Source: Gammaproteobacteria bacterium
GTDB taxonomy: Bacteria; Pseudomonadota; Gammaproteobacteria; Steroidobacterales; Rariloculaceae
Length of the DNA: 64,000 nt
Assembly (NCBI GenBank): GCA_017577365.1
Contig: PKRJ01000005.1
Coordinates: 40,833 to 104,832 of the forward strand
Direction of reading: 5' to 3'
Below are positions 1 to 8,304 of the stretch, piece by piece; positions within the stretch are counted from its first letter, which is position 1; every line of letters starts with the position of its first letter. The notes below the pieces were generated by a model. That model worked only from the letters and a program-made list of their open reading frames with translations, did not search any database and had not been told where the DNA came from. A program made the translations under genes and the position numbers.

Positions 1-123
1 CCAGATCCGGCGCGCCTCGTCGTAGCCGTCCTGTCCGGGAAAGAACAGCTGACCCCGGAGCGCGGCGCGAAAATCCTCGACGTCGCTCGCGCGGAGCACG
101 GTCTCTCCGCCGTCCTTGGTCAA
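1..123 (-). CDS. FAD-binding oxidoreductase (berberine-bridge type), N-terminal fragment cut by window edge
   Basis: The reverse strand reads through the window edge with residues matching the start of BBE-type FAD-linked oxidases: LRGQLFFPGQDGYDEARRIW, where the GQ..FPG..GYDEAR pattern precedes the FAD-binding PP loop in this family. The rest of the protein, including the flavin-linking His/Cys, lies outside the window, so the substrate cannot be inferred. No ATG is in frame. A TTG at 121-123 is the nearest usable start, and in-frame stops occur near 215-222. The true start is therefore uncertain and could lie slightly upstream. The gene is divergent from the epoxide hydrolase at 268. Confidence 0.5.
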   Translation of the reverse strand, partial: MTKDGGETVLRASDVEDFRAALRGQLFFPGQDGYDEARRIW

Positions 124-267
124 TGCCGGAAGGTCTGCGGCGAATGCGCGGCGGAGGCCCGTCGTTCGTCTCGTGCCGGATAACGGCGACGCTACTCCTT
201 CCCGACCTGTCGTTCAAGCCTAGAATCCCCGAACATGAGACAATACGTCGTCACAAGAGGATATGAG

Positions 268-1419
268 ATGGGCACACAACGCAGGATCGAGCGATTCGCG
301 ATAGACGTTCCGAACTCCGTCCTCGACGATCTGAAGGTGCGCCTCGGGCGCACACGATGGCCTCACCACCTGCCCGGAACCGGTTGGACGTATGGAGCGG
401 ATACCGCGTACGTCCGTGAGCTCGTGTCGTACTGGCACCACGATTTCGACTGGCGCGCGCAGGAAGCGAAATTGAACGAGCTCGAGCACTACCGAGCGTG
501 GGTCGGCGGGATGCATATCCATTTCGTGCATGCTCGCAGCAAGGAACGCGATGCGATTCCGTTGCTGATGCTGCACGGTTGGCCGAGCTCTTTCGTGCAG
601 ATGCTCGACGTCCTTCCGCTATTGGTCGATCCGGCGAAGCACGGCCTGTCTCCGGTGCCGAGCTTTCACGTCGTCGCCGCGTCGTTACCGGGTTTCGGCT
701 TCTCCGACATCACGCCTCGGCCGGGGGGCGGGTTCGCGACGAGCGCGGATCTCATGGCCGAGCTCATGCACGACGTGCTGCATTATTCTCGCTACGGCCT
801 CAGGGGCAGCGACCTCGGCGGAGACATCGTGCGCCAGATGGCACTGCGTCATCCGGAGCAGGTGATCGGCGTGCATCTGACCGGCATGATCGGCACGGCG
901 GGCGCCGAGCCGCCGTTCACGCCCGCGGAGCAGGCGTTCATCGACGCGGACGCGGCGACGCTGCCGGAGAGAGCCTATGCGCGTCTCCAAATGTCGAAGC
1001 CGCAGACGCTCGCGCACGCGCTCAACGATTCCCCCGCGGGCCTCGCCGCTTGGATCGTCGAGAAGTTCCGAGCGTGGAGCGATTGCAACGGAGACGTCGA
1101 AAGCCGTTTCACGAAGGACAAGCTGCTCACGAATCTCATGATCTACTGGGTCAGCGGCACGGTGCCTTCGTCCGTTCGCATGTATTTCGATTTCGTCCGC
1201 GAGCCGGCGACGACCGGCCGGATCGAGCGTCCGGTAGGCCTGCTCATGTCGAAGAAGGACCTGTTTCCCGCCGCGCCGCGCGAGTGGGGCGAACGCTTCT
1301 TCAAGGTGCAGCGCTGGGTCGAGACGGACGTCGGCGGTCACTTCCTCGAGTGGGAGGTGCCGGAGCTCGTCGCCCGCGAGCTGCAGGCGTTCTTCGGCGC
1401 CGTGACGTCCGGCCGATGA
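268..1419 (+). CDS. Epoxide hydrolase, alpha/beta-hydrolase fold with EHN domain
   Basis: This 383-residue protein is a soluble epoxide hydrolase. Such enzymes open epoxides to vicinal diols through a covalent ester with an aspartate. The first ~110 residues match the epoxide hydrolase N-terminal domain (ERFAIDVPNSVLDDLKVRL, WPHHLPGTGW). The oxyanion motif HGWP is at residues 103-106, the nucleophile elbow GSDLGG puts Asp at 182, and the catalytic His is in GGHFLEWEVPE at about 358. I chose the ATG at 268 because AGAGG lies 8-9 bases upstream. An ATG at 235 is in frame but has no ribosome site. It is a single gene, divergent from the FAD oxidase. The family is well supported; the physiological substrate is unknown. 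Confidence 0.9.
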   Translation: MGTQRRIERFAIDVPNSVLDDLKVRLGRTRWPHHLPGTGWTYGADTAYVRELVSYWHHDFDWRAQEAKLNELEHYRAWVGGMHIHFVHARSKERDAIPLLMLHGWPSSFVQMLDVLPLLVDPAKHGLSPVPSFHVVAASLPGFGFSDITPRPGGGFATSADLMAELMHDVLHYSRYGLRGSDLGGDIVRQMALRHPEQVIGVHLTGMIGTAGAEPPFTPAEQAFIDADAATLPERAYARLQMSKPQTLAHALNDSPAGLAAWIVEKFRAWSDCNGDVESRFTKDKLLTNLMIYWVSGTVPSSVRMYFDFVREPATTGRIERPVGLLMSKKDLFPAAPREWGERFFKVQRWVETDVGGHFLEWEVPELVARELQAFFGAVTSGR

Positions 1420-1458
1420 GCCGCGGCCTCGCGTCGCAACGGCACCGCGGCCTCCCGG

Positions 1459-1584
1459 GCTCCCGCGATCACGTGCCTATCGTGCTTTCCAGGACCGCCG
1501 CGAGTACGTCCCTGTAGGCTCGCGCGCGCGCATCCATGCGCGCGAGCGTCCTGGAAAGCACGATAGGCACGTGATCGCGGGAGC
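1459..1584. repeat. Perfect 37-bp inverted repeat with a 52-bp spacer
   Basis: Bases 1459-1495 are the exact reverse complement of 1548-1584. The spacer holds a second, smaller palindrome (CGCGCGCAT at 1525-1533 against ATGCGCGCG at 1536-1544), so the whole unit can extrude as a cruciform or fold as a long RNA hairpin 40 bases after the epoxide hydrolase stop. There is no T-tract, and the stem is far longer than a normal intrinsic terminator. It could be a small non-autonomous palindromic element, a recombination relic or an assembly artefact. The rest of 1420-1896 shows no coding signal that I can support. Confidence 0.85.
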
Positions 1585-1896
1585 GTCCGCGCCATCGACG
1601 GCGCGCCGTGACGCGGCGTCACACGGACGTGGTCGAGCGCGAGCCTGCCGCCCGTTGCGGAGAGACCTTCCGCGTGGTCCGAATCTTGCAGCGCCGGGTG
1701 CGTCTCCGAAGCCGCTGACGGCGGCGAAGAAAGGATAACGACGCGAATGGGTTTCGGAGCAGGCATTCGCCGGGACGCGGATCTTCCCGCAGCTCGCGAT
1801 CCTCGCCGACCAAGAACGTCCGGGAAGGCGAAAAGCGCCTTTGGCTGTGGACAAACGCCGACACTTCGCCGCTCTTCGATGTGCATGCTAAGTTCC

Positions 1897-1997
1897 GATT
1901 CGCCTGCAGGGGCAAATTCGTCGAAAGGCGAAGACGCAAAGCCACGGGCCTACGTCTGGGGGTCGATGACGAAGGCAGCCGGGTTGCCAGGCGAATC
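1897..1997 (+). ncRNA. Cyclic di-GMP-I (GEMM-I) riboswitch
   Basis: The RNA has all the hallmarks of the GEMM-I aptamer. A perfect 10-bp P1 helix pairs 1897-1906 with 1988-1997. GGGCAAA follows on the 5' side. A P2 hairpin, TTCGTC-GAAA-GGCGAA, is capped by a GAAA tetraloop. Next come the invariant GACGCAAAGCC and GGGCCT, and the 3' strand GGCAGCCGGGTTGCC. The aptamer lies 120 bases upstream of the beta-helix gene starting at 2118, with nothing else between. I could not identify the expression platform with confidence: a CGGACG/CGTCCG hairpin (2026-2054) lacks a T-tract, so control at the ribosome site near 2105 is as likely as termination. Confidence 0.93.
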
Positions 1998-2117
1998 GAA
2001 GCGGCGGCCGTTCGAGCGGCGGGCTCGGACGCGCGCTCTCGCACGTTCTCGTCCGGAAGCATCCTGGTGATGGGCTGGCTGGCGTCCGTCAGTTGTCTTC
2101 ACATAGGAGTGTGGCCA

Positions 2118-3800
2118 GTGTTTCCGGCTCGTTCAAAGTTTTCTCTCTTGCTCTTCCTGTGCGCTTACCTCGCCGCCGTGCTCGCGTACTCGGCGGAATA
2201 TTTCGTCTCGCCCGACGGCAACGACGGCAACGCGGGCACGTCGGCGTCTCGGCCGTGGAAGACCATCGCGAAGGCGAACGCGACGCTTCAGCCCGGCGAT
2301 ACCGTCTATCTACGCGGCGGCACGTACAACGACGACCCGATCAGGCCGAGCCGCTCGGGCACGAGCTCGGCGCCGATCCGTTACGTGGCCTATCAAGGCG
2401 AGCGGCCGGTGCTCACTTCCGGGAAGAAGGACGGGCTCGCGCCCGCGATCGATCTCACGGGCCGCTCCTACATCGTCATCGACGGCGTGCACGTCGACGG
2501 TCAGCGGGCCTGGCCGAACGCGCGAGTCAAGCATTTCGCGGAGTTCTCGAACACGAGCTACAGCGTCATCCAGAACAGCCATTTCCAGTACGCGAACGGC
2601 TGGCACGGCGTGAGGATGGTCGAGGGCTCGCACCACAACCGCTTCCTGAACAACTACGTCGATTACGTCGGCACTTGGGACGACGGCACGGGACAGGACA
2701 GCGGCGACGTGTTCCAGATCAAGGGCGGTGCTCATCACAATCTCGTCGCAGGAAACGTTTTCCGCCGGGGCGCCCACAACCTGATGCAGATCAGGGCCAA
2801 CTACAACGTCGTTCGCGACAACGTGTTCGACAACGACTGGAGCGACGTGCTCGGGGCAGGGAAGGGCGGACGGAACCTCACGCTCGGCGGCACGCGCAAT
2901 CTCTTCGAGAACAACGTCGTGAGGAAATCGTCGGAGGCGATCGACGAGCCCGACAACGCCGGTATGAAGACCGAAGGCGCGTCGAATATCGTGCGTCGCA
3001 ACTTCATCTTCTCGAACCGGCACGAGGGCATCACGTCCGAAGCGTACGGCGGCATGCTGCGTATCGAGAACAACCGCATCTACCACAATACGTTCTACGA
3101 CAACGGCGGACCGGCGTGGGGCGTCTGGCTCTATCCGAGCGGCGAGCTCATTCGCGGAAACGTCTTCAAGAACAATATCGTCTACGGCAATCGCCGGATC
3201 GGGGGCGCGGACCTGCACTTCAGGCTCGAAGGCAATCCCTCCGGGCTGATGGGAAACTCGCTCGTCGAGCGTAACCTCATCGCGACGAAATCCCCCGGGG
3301 ACGCGATCATCGAGATCCGCGGCGGCGGCGGAAACGTCAGCGTCGCGCGTGCGGAGAAGGATTTCCCCGAGAACTTCCGCGGCAACATCGAGGCGGTGCC
3401 GATCTTCGTGAGCCCGAATCCGTCGAGCCCCGAGGACTTCGCCCTGGCGGACGGAAGCCCGGGCATCGACGAGGCGGCGCCGCTCACGTACACGGCCAAC
3501 GCGGGCTCGGGTAAGGTCGTCGCGCTCGAGGACGCGAGCTACTTCACCGACGGCTTCGAGATCTGGGAAGGCGATCGGATTCAGATCGGCGGCAGCGCGC
3601 CCGTCCGCATCGTCAAGGTCGATTACGGAGCGAATACCGTGACGCTCGCGAGCGAGATCCAGTGGGAGAAGGGCGCGCCGGTGACGCTCGAGTATCACGG
3701 GAAAGCGCCGGATATCGGCGCATACGAGGTGAGGCTCGGGGCTGCGCCGACGCAGCGCCGACCGAAGTCGCCGCGCTCGCTCACGGGAATCGTGCGCTAG
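2118..3800 (+). CDS. Secreted right-handed parallel beta-helix protein under c-di-GMP riboswitch control
   Basis: This 560-residue protein begins with a signal peptide (FSLLLFLCAYLAAVLAYS) and then EYFVSPDGNDGNAGT...PWKTI, the entry motif of DUF1565/pectate-lyase-like beta-helices. Repeated N-rich rungs follow (NNYVDYVG, NVFRRGAHNLM, NNVVRKS, NNRIYHNTFYDN) to about residue 460. The fold is used by polysaccharide lyases and epimerases, so a role in exopolysaccharide or cell-wall glycan processing is likely but not proven; no catalytic triad is obvious. I chose GTG at 2118 because AGGAG at 2105-2109 is 8 bases upstream and the signal peptide follows at once. Longer in-frame starts would run through the riboswitch. 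Confidence 0.85.
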   Translation: MFPARSKFSLLLFLCAYLAAVLAYSAEYFVSPDGNDGNAGTSASRPWKTIAKANATLQPGDTVYLRGGTYNDDPIRPSRSGTSSAPIRYVAYQGERPVLTSGKKDGLAPAIDLTGRSYIVIDGVHVDGQRAWPNARVKHFAEFSNTSYSVIQNSHFQYANGWHGVRMVEGSHHNRFLNNYVDYVGTWDDGTGQDSGDVFQIKGGAHHNLVAGNVFRRGAHNLMQIRANYNVVRDNVFDNDWSDVLGAGKGGRNLTLGGTRNLFENNVVRKSSEAIDEPDNAGMKTEGASNIVRRNFIFSNRHEGITSEAYGGMLRIENNRIYHNTFYDNGGPAWGVWLYPSGELIRGNVFKNNIVYGNRRIGGADLHFRLEGNPSGLMGNSLVERNLIATKSPGDAIIEIRGGGGNVSVARAEKDFPENFRGNIEAVPIFVSPNPSSPEDFALADGSPGIDEAAPLTYTANAGSGKVVALEDASYFTDGFEIWEGDRIQIGGSAPVRIVKVDYGANTVTLASEIQWEKGAPVTLEYHGKAPDIGAYEVRLGAAPTQRRPKSPRSLTGIVR

Positions 3801-3991
3801 GAGGAGGAATCGCGCGACCGTAAGGATTTTTTCGGCGCGAAGCACCGGTCGGCCGTGGCGGCTCGTCGCGGCTGACCGGCCGTTCTCCGCGCCGCCGAGA
3901 TTCGGGGCGTGGCCGGGCCCGCCGAGACGTAGCGACGAGAACAACGCGAGCGAGCGCACGTCGTCTCGTTCGCAACCGGGAGTTCGAACAC

Positions 3992-4954
3992 ATGGCAGAC
4001 GGCAACCCTTGGTTCGAGAGGCGAAGTCACTGTCCCGCCTGCGGCTCGACGCGATTCACCGAGCTCTTTCGATCTCCTTATTGCGAGTCTCCGATCCGCC
4101 AATATCTCGTCGACTTCTACGAGCCGCAGGGTAAGGTCGAGTTCGAGTACCTCGAAGGTGCCGACTACATCCTTTGCGAATGCGGAAGCTGCGGGCTCGT
4201 CTTCCAGCGCGACATCCCCGGCGACGAGCTGATGGAGCGCCTCTACGAGCATTGGATCGTGCCAGTGAAGCGCGAGAAGCGGGACGGTCTCGCGGTCAGC
4301 GCGCGATACGCGCAGGAGATCATGCAGATCATCGCGTACTTCGAGCGTCCGCCGTCGTCGCTGTCGTTTCTCGATTTCGGCATGGGCTGGGGGCAGTGGG
4401 CGCTGATGGCCAAGGCGTTCGGCTGCGAGTCGTACGGCACGGACCTCTCTCTCGAGCGCATTCGCCACGCGGAATCGATCGGGCTCGACACCGTCGACTG
4501 GAACGAGATTCCGAGCCGCAGCTTCGACCTGATCAATACCGAGCAGGTCTTCGAGCATCTCGCCCGGCCGCTCGACACGCTGCGCTACCTGCGCCGCGCG
4601 CTCACGGATGACGGCCTCATCAAGATCAGCGTGCCGAAAGCCGACGACATTCATCGCCGGCTGAAGCGCATGGATTGGAAGGCGCCGAAAGGCTCGAGGA
4701 ACTCGCTGAATCCCGTCGCGCCGCTCGAGCACATCAATTTGTTCCGCCGCTCCGCGCTGCTCGCGATGGGCGCGGCGGCCGGGCTCGAGGAGGTGCGCAT
4801 TCCCGCGCGGCTCCAGTACCGGTTCGCGACGAACTGGGGCGGCTCGCGGCAGATCGCGAGGAACCTGATGCTCCCCGTTTATCGAAATTTGCTGAAGCGG
4901 CAGAACTATATCTTCTTCCGCAAGGCTCGCGTCGCCGCCGAGGCGGCGGCGTGA
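3992..4954 (+). CDS. SAM-dependent methyltransferase with N-terminal zinc ribbon
   Basis: The 320-residue protein starts with a zinc-ribbon-like segment: CPACGS at about residues 14-19 and CECGSCG near 62-68. A class I methyltransferase domain follows, with the SAM loop LDFGMGWGQWALMAK at about residues 128-142, the acidic residue in YGTDLS, and the motif IV region INTEQVFEHLARPLDT. This layout (Methyltransf_23 behind a Cys4 knuckle) is typical of surface polysaccharide or nucleotide-sugar clusters. The substrate is unknown. It follows the beta-helix gene by 191 bases with no clear terminator, apart from a short T-run near 3827, so the two may be linked. Confidence 0.85.
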   Translation: MADGNPWFERRSHCPACGSTRFTELFRSPYCESPIRQYLVDFYEPQGKVEFEYLEGADYILCECGSCGLVFQRDIPGDELMERLYEHWIVPVKREKRDGLAVSARYAQEIMQIIAYFERPPSSLSFLDFGMGWGQWALMAKAFGCESYGTDLSLERIRHAESIGLDTVDWNEIPSRSFDLINTEQVFEHLARPLDTLRYLRRALTDDGLIKISVPKADDIHRRLKRMDWKAPKGSRNSLNPVAPLEHINLFRRSALLAMGAAAGLEEVRIPARLQYRFATNWGGSRQIARNLMLPVYRNLLKRQNYIFFRKARVAAEAAA

Positions 4955-5103
4955 GCCGTCCCGCCGCATAGAAGAGGGTCCCCGCTCGCCCTTGACGGCC
5001 GTTGCCGAAACGCCTTTCGGTCGCTGCGGATGCGGCGACGGGGCGTCGCCGCTACAATGGTCTCGGCTTGCGGTTCGGGCCAAGCAATAGCGGCGTTCCA
5101 GGC

Positions 5104-5556
5104 ATGCGGCGCATTCTTTTCCGGCTCGCTCTGATCGGCTTTCTAGGCCGGGCGCTCGTGCCGGCCGGTTTCATGCCGGCGCCGCTGTCCGACGGCGGCC
5201 CGATCCGGCTCTGTCACGGCGGGCTGGCCGGCGCGCCGTTCGCGCTGCTCGAGAACGAGCGTGCCGCCGAAGCGGGTGCGCACGAGCAGCACGCGGCGGC
5301 CGGTGTCGGTCACGACGCCCACCACGCTTCGCACGCGAGCGGCGAACGCGACGCGGCGGCAGAGGGCGAGCGCGCCGCGCACGACGGCTGGGATCGCTGC
5401 CCCGTAGGCGCCGCCTTCGCGTTCGCCTTCATCGTCGCGGATGTGCCGCTCGCGGAGCCGGTGCAGGCCGAACCCGTCGCCGTCGACGAGACCGCAACGC
5501 TCGTCGTCCGCGAGCTCGCCGAAGGATATCTCGCGCGCGCTCCGCCTCGCGTCTAG
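5104..5556 (+). CDS. His-rich DUF2946-like exported protein
   Basis: The 150-residue product has an N-terminal hydrophobic segment ending near LVPAGFMPAP, then a Cys-His pair (LCHGG) and a histidine-rich stretch (HEQHAA, GHDAHHASHASGE), and a second conserved Cys (WDRCPVGAAF). Length and Cys/His pattern resemble DUF2946 proteins, often encoded next to TonB-dependent metal receptors. The TonB receptor gene begins 98 bases downstream on the same strand. A metal-related, possibly copper or zinc, role is inferred from this context. ATG 5104 is preferred because it places the hydrophobic segment at the N-terminus. A TACAAT box at 5053-5058 could be its -10 element, but no good -35 is seen. Confidence 0.6.
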   Translation: MRRILFRLALIGFLGRALVPAGFMPAPLSDGGPIRLCHGGLAGAPFALLENERAAEAGAHEQHAAAGVGHDAHHASHASGERDAAAEGERAAHDGWDRCPVGAAFAFAFIVADVPLAEPVQAEPVAVDETATLVVRELAEGYLARAPPRV

Positions 5557-5653
5557 CCCATCTCTCTCGATTCCAGCTCGGCCGCTTCGGCCCGCGTTTT
5601 CGCGACGCGGGCCGTGCGTGCCGTTTCCGAAGCTTTTCTCGAGGATGGACGAC

Positions 5654-7732
5654 ATGAGGCATTTCATCTCTCCGTGGACGCTCGCCGCCCTCGGAGCCTT
5701 CGGCTCGGCCGCGGTCGACGCCCAGACCGAGCATTCGCATGCGCAGATCGAAACCGTCGTCGTGACGGGACACGAGTCGGGGCTCGCCGCCGAGCTCGCA
5801 AGAGTCTCGCGAATACCTGGCGGCGCGAGCGTGGTCGATCTCGACGCGATCGGCGGCCGCACGCCTTCGAATCTCGCGGATGCGCTCCGCTACGTGCCGG
5901 GCGTCTGGTCCGCGAGCCACGCCGGCAACGACGGCATCTTTTTCTCGAGCCGCGGCTCGAATCTCGACGCGACGGACTGGGACATGAACGGCATCAAGCT
6001 CCTTCAGGACGGACTGCCGGTCACGACAGCCGACGGCAACAACCACAATCGCGTCGTCGATCCGCTCGCGGCGCATTACATGACCGTCGCACGCGGCGCG
6101 AACGCGCTCGAGTACGGCGCGAGCACGCTCGGCGGCGCGATCGATCTCGTCACGCCGACCGGCCGCGATCATCCCGGCATCGATGTCGCGGCGAACGCCG
6201 GCAGTCACGGCTTCGCGCTCGGCCGATTCAGCTACGGCATCGACGTGAATGATCGCGTCGATGCGTTCGTCACGGTCGAAGCGAAGACGAACGACGGTTA
6301 TCGCCGGCACGGCAGCGAAGACCGCGCGGGGATTCATGCGAATGCCGGCGTACGCGTCTCGGACCGTCTATCGACTCGTTTCTATGTCGCCGCGCTCGAC
6401 GTCGACCAGGAGCTGCCGGGTGCGCTGACGCGCGCGGAGCTCGACGCGGATCCGCAGCGCGCGAACGCGGCGGCCGTTGCCGGGCATTATCAGCGCAACG
6501 TCGATGCGCGCCGCTTCGCCAACAAGACGCACTGGACGATCGACGCGCGCCGTAGTCTCGAGCTCGGCGTGTCGTACGAGGAGCAGTCGCTCTATCACCC
6601 GATCGTGTGGGTCGAGGTCGGCGGCGTCGAGATGTTCAGTCTCCTGATCGACACGGATCATCGGAATCTCGGCGCGACCGTCCGCTTCACGCAGGACGTC
6701 GGGCGTCACTCGCTGCTCCTCGGCGTCAATCACGCGCGAAGCGACGTCGCGGGCGGGAACTTCCGCAATCTGGCCGGCCGGCCGAACGGCCTCAGGGAGC
6801 ACGTCGATCAGTTCGCGGAGACCACCGAGGCGTTCGCCGTCGATCGCGTGCGGCTCGGAGACGAGCTCACCCTCGTGCTCGGCGCACAGGCCGCTTGGGC
6901 CGAGCGCGACGTGCAAGTGATCGATGCCGGCACGGGCGACACGCGCCGCCCGCGCGCCCGCTACGAAAGAATCAGTCCGCGCATCGGCGTGCTGAAGGCG
7001 CTCGGCGACGGCGCGACGCTCTACGGCAACTTGAGCCGTCTGTTCGAGCCGCCGACGAACTACGAGCTCGAGGACAACGTCGCGGGCGGCGACGCGACGC
7101 TCGATGCGATGACGGGCACGGTCGTCGAGATCGGCGCGAGGCGCGCCGCGCGCGCGGACACGGTTCTGCTATGGGACGTTTCGCTCTATTACGCGGAGAT
7201 CGACGACGAGATCCTCGCCGTCGAGGATCCGGCCGCGCCGGGCACGAGCCTCGTGACGAACGTCGACCGGACGGTTCACGCGGGTCTCGAAGCGGTCGTG
7301 GGCGCGTCCTGGTCCGTCGGCTCCGGCGCGCGGATCGAGCCGACGTTGAGCGTGACGATCAACGAGTTTCGCTTCGATCGAGACCCGATCTACGGTCGCA
7401 ACGAGCTGCCCGCGGCGCCCGAGTATTTCGCGCGCGGCGAGCTGCTCTATCGTAGCCCGGCCGGATGGTATCTCGGTCCGACGCTCGACCTCGTGGGCGA
7501 GCGATGGGCCGACTTCGCGAACCGTTACCGAATCGAGTCGCACGTGCTTACCGGGCTTCGCGGCGGCTGGACCGGGCAGCGCTGGGAGGTTTTCGGCGAG
7601 CTGCGCAACCTCGCCGACCGCACGTACGTCGCGACACATTCCGTTCGCGCCGCGGCGTCGCCGAACGATGCAATCCTGAATCCGGGCGAGCCGCGCTCCG
7701 CGTACGTCGGCTTCCGTGCTCGCTTCGACTGA
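5654..7732 (+). CDS. TonB-dependent outer-membrane receptor
   Basis: The ~692-residue product has a signal peptide (LAALGAFGSAAVDAQ), a plug domain beginning with the TonB-box-like IETVVVTGHE, then PSNLADALRYVPGVW, FFSSRGSNLDATDWDMNG and VARGANALEYGASTLGGAID. A long 22-strand barrel follows and ends in the outer-membrane signature YVGFRARFD (terminal aromatic residue). The plug resembles siderophore or ferric-citrate type receptors. The His-rich protein just upstream suggests metal-complex uptake; the substrate is not determined. GAGG at 5641-5644 fits ATG 5654 best, although ATG 5645 is also in frame. No energy-coupling genes are adjacent. Confidence 0.9.
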   Translation: MRHFISPWTLAALGAFGSAAVDAQTEHSHAQIETVVVTGHESGLAAELARVSRIPGGASVVDLDAIGGRTPSNLADALRYVPGVWSASHAGNDGIFFSSRGSNLDATDWDMNGIKLLQDGLPVTTADGNNHNRVVDPLAAHYMTVARGANALEYGASTLGGAIDLVTPTGRDHPGIDVAANAGSHGFALGRFSYGIDVNDRVDAFVTVEAKTNDGYRRHGSEDRAGIHANAGVRVSDRLSTRFYVAALDVDQELPGALTRAELDADPQRANAAAVAGHYQRNVDARRFANKTHWTIDARRSLELGVSYEEQSLYHPIVWVEVGGVEMFSLLIDTDHRNLGATVRFTQDVGRHSLLLGVNHARSDVAGGNFRNLAGRPNGLREHVDQFAETTEAFAVDRVRLGDELTLVLGAQAAWAERDVQVIDAGTGDTRRPRARYERISPRIGVLKALGDGATLYGNLSRLFEPPTNYELEDNVAGGDATLDAMTGTVVEIGARRAARADTVLLWDVSLYYAEIDDEILAVEDPAAPGTSLVTNVDRTVHAGLEAVVGASWSVGSGARIEPTLSVTINEFRFDRDPIYGRNELPAAPEYFARGELLYRSPAGWYLGPTLDLVGERWADFANRYRIESHVLTGLRGGWTGQRWEVFGELRNLADRTYVATHSVRAAASPNDAILNPGEPRSAYVGFRARFD

Positions 7733-7812
7733 GCGCGTGACGGCCGCGGCTCGGCGGATCGTCGGTCGCGCGCCGGGCCGCCGCCGCCCGGTGCGCCGAC
7801 GTCGCGCTCCGC

Positions 7813-8145
7813 TCAAACCGTCACCGTCTTGGAGAACGCGTTCAGCACGACGACGCCCGCGATGATCAGTCCGATGCCGATCAGCGCGGGCGCGTCGAGC
7901 CGCTGGCCGAACAGCAGCCACCCGATCAAGCAGATCAGGACGATGCCTACGCCGGACCACACGGCGTAGGCGACCCCGACGGGGATCGCGCGCAGCGTCA
8001 GCGCGAGAAAATAGAACGCCGCCGCATACCCTAGAACGACGAGCACGACGGGCCCGGGTTTCGTGAAGCCGTCGCTCGCCTTGAGGGCGGACGTCGCGAT
8101 GACCTCGGAGACGATTGCCGCGGATAGGGCCAGCCAGGGCTTCAT
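7813..8145 (-). CDS. Small multidrug resistance (SMR) efflux protein, EmrE-like
   Basis: The 110-residue, four-helix inner-membrane protein matches the EmrE/QacE subgroup along its length: MKPWLALSAAIVSEVIATS places the essential membrane glutamate at residue 14, and YAVWSGVGIVLICLIGWLLF and GQRLDAPALIGIGLIIAGVV are close to EmrE. It should exchange protons for lipophilic cations as an antiparallel dimer, or transport small metabolites such as guanidinium or polyols. AGGAG precedes the ATG at 8145. It is a single gene, convergent with the TonB receptor and divergent from the secreted-protein gene at 8305. Confidence 0.92.
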   Translation of the reverse strand: MKPWLALSAAIVSEVIATSALKASDGFTKPGPVVLVVLGYAAAFYFLALTLRAIPVGVAYAVWSGVGIVLICLIGWLLFGQRLDAPALIGIGLIIAGVVVLNAFSKTVTV

Positions 8146-8304
8146 GTCGTTGCGACTCCTTTCGGACCTCGTCGGGCCCCAAGGATAGTCGATGCCGCGA
8201 CGCGCTCGCCCTCGCGTCTCGCCGCGTTTCCATCTAGTATCGAAACACCTCGCCCCGAGGGGCAGAGCGGGGGCGGGCGTCGACAAACAACGAGGGGGAG
8301 ACGT

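Noticed and set aside
2310..3959. 549-codon minus-strand frame opposite the beta-helix gene
   Set aside because: It is a codon-bias artefact; the plus strand has the signal peptide, riboswitch and beta-helix rungs.
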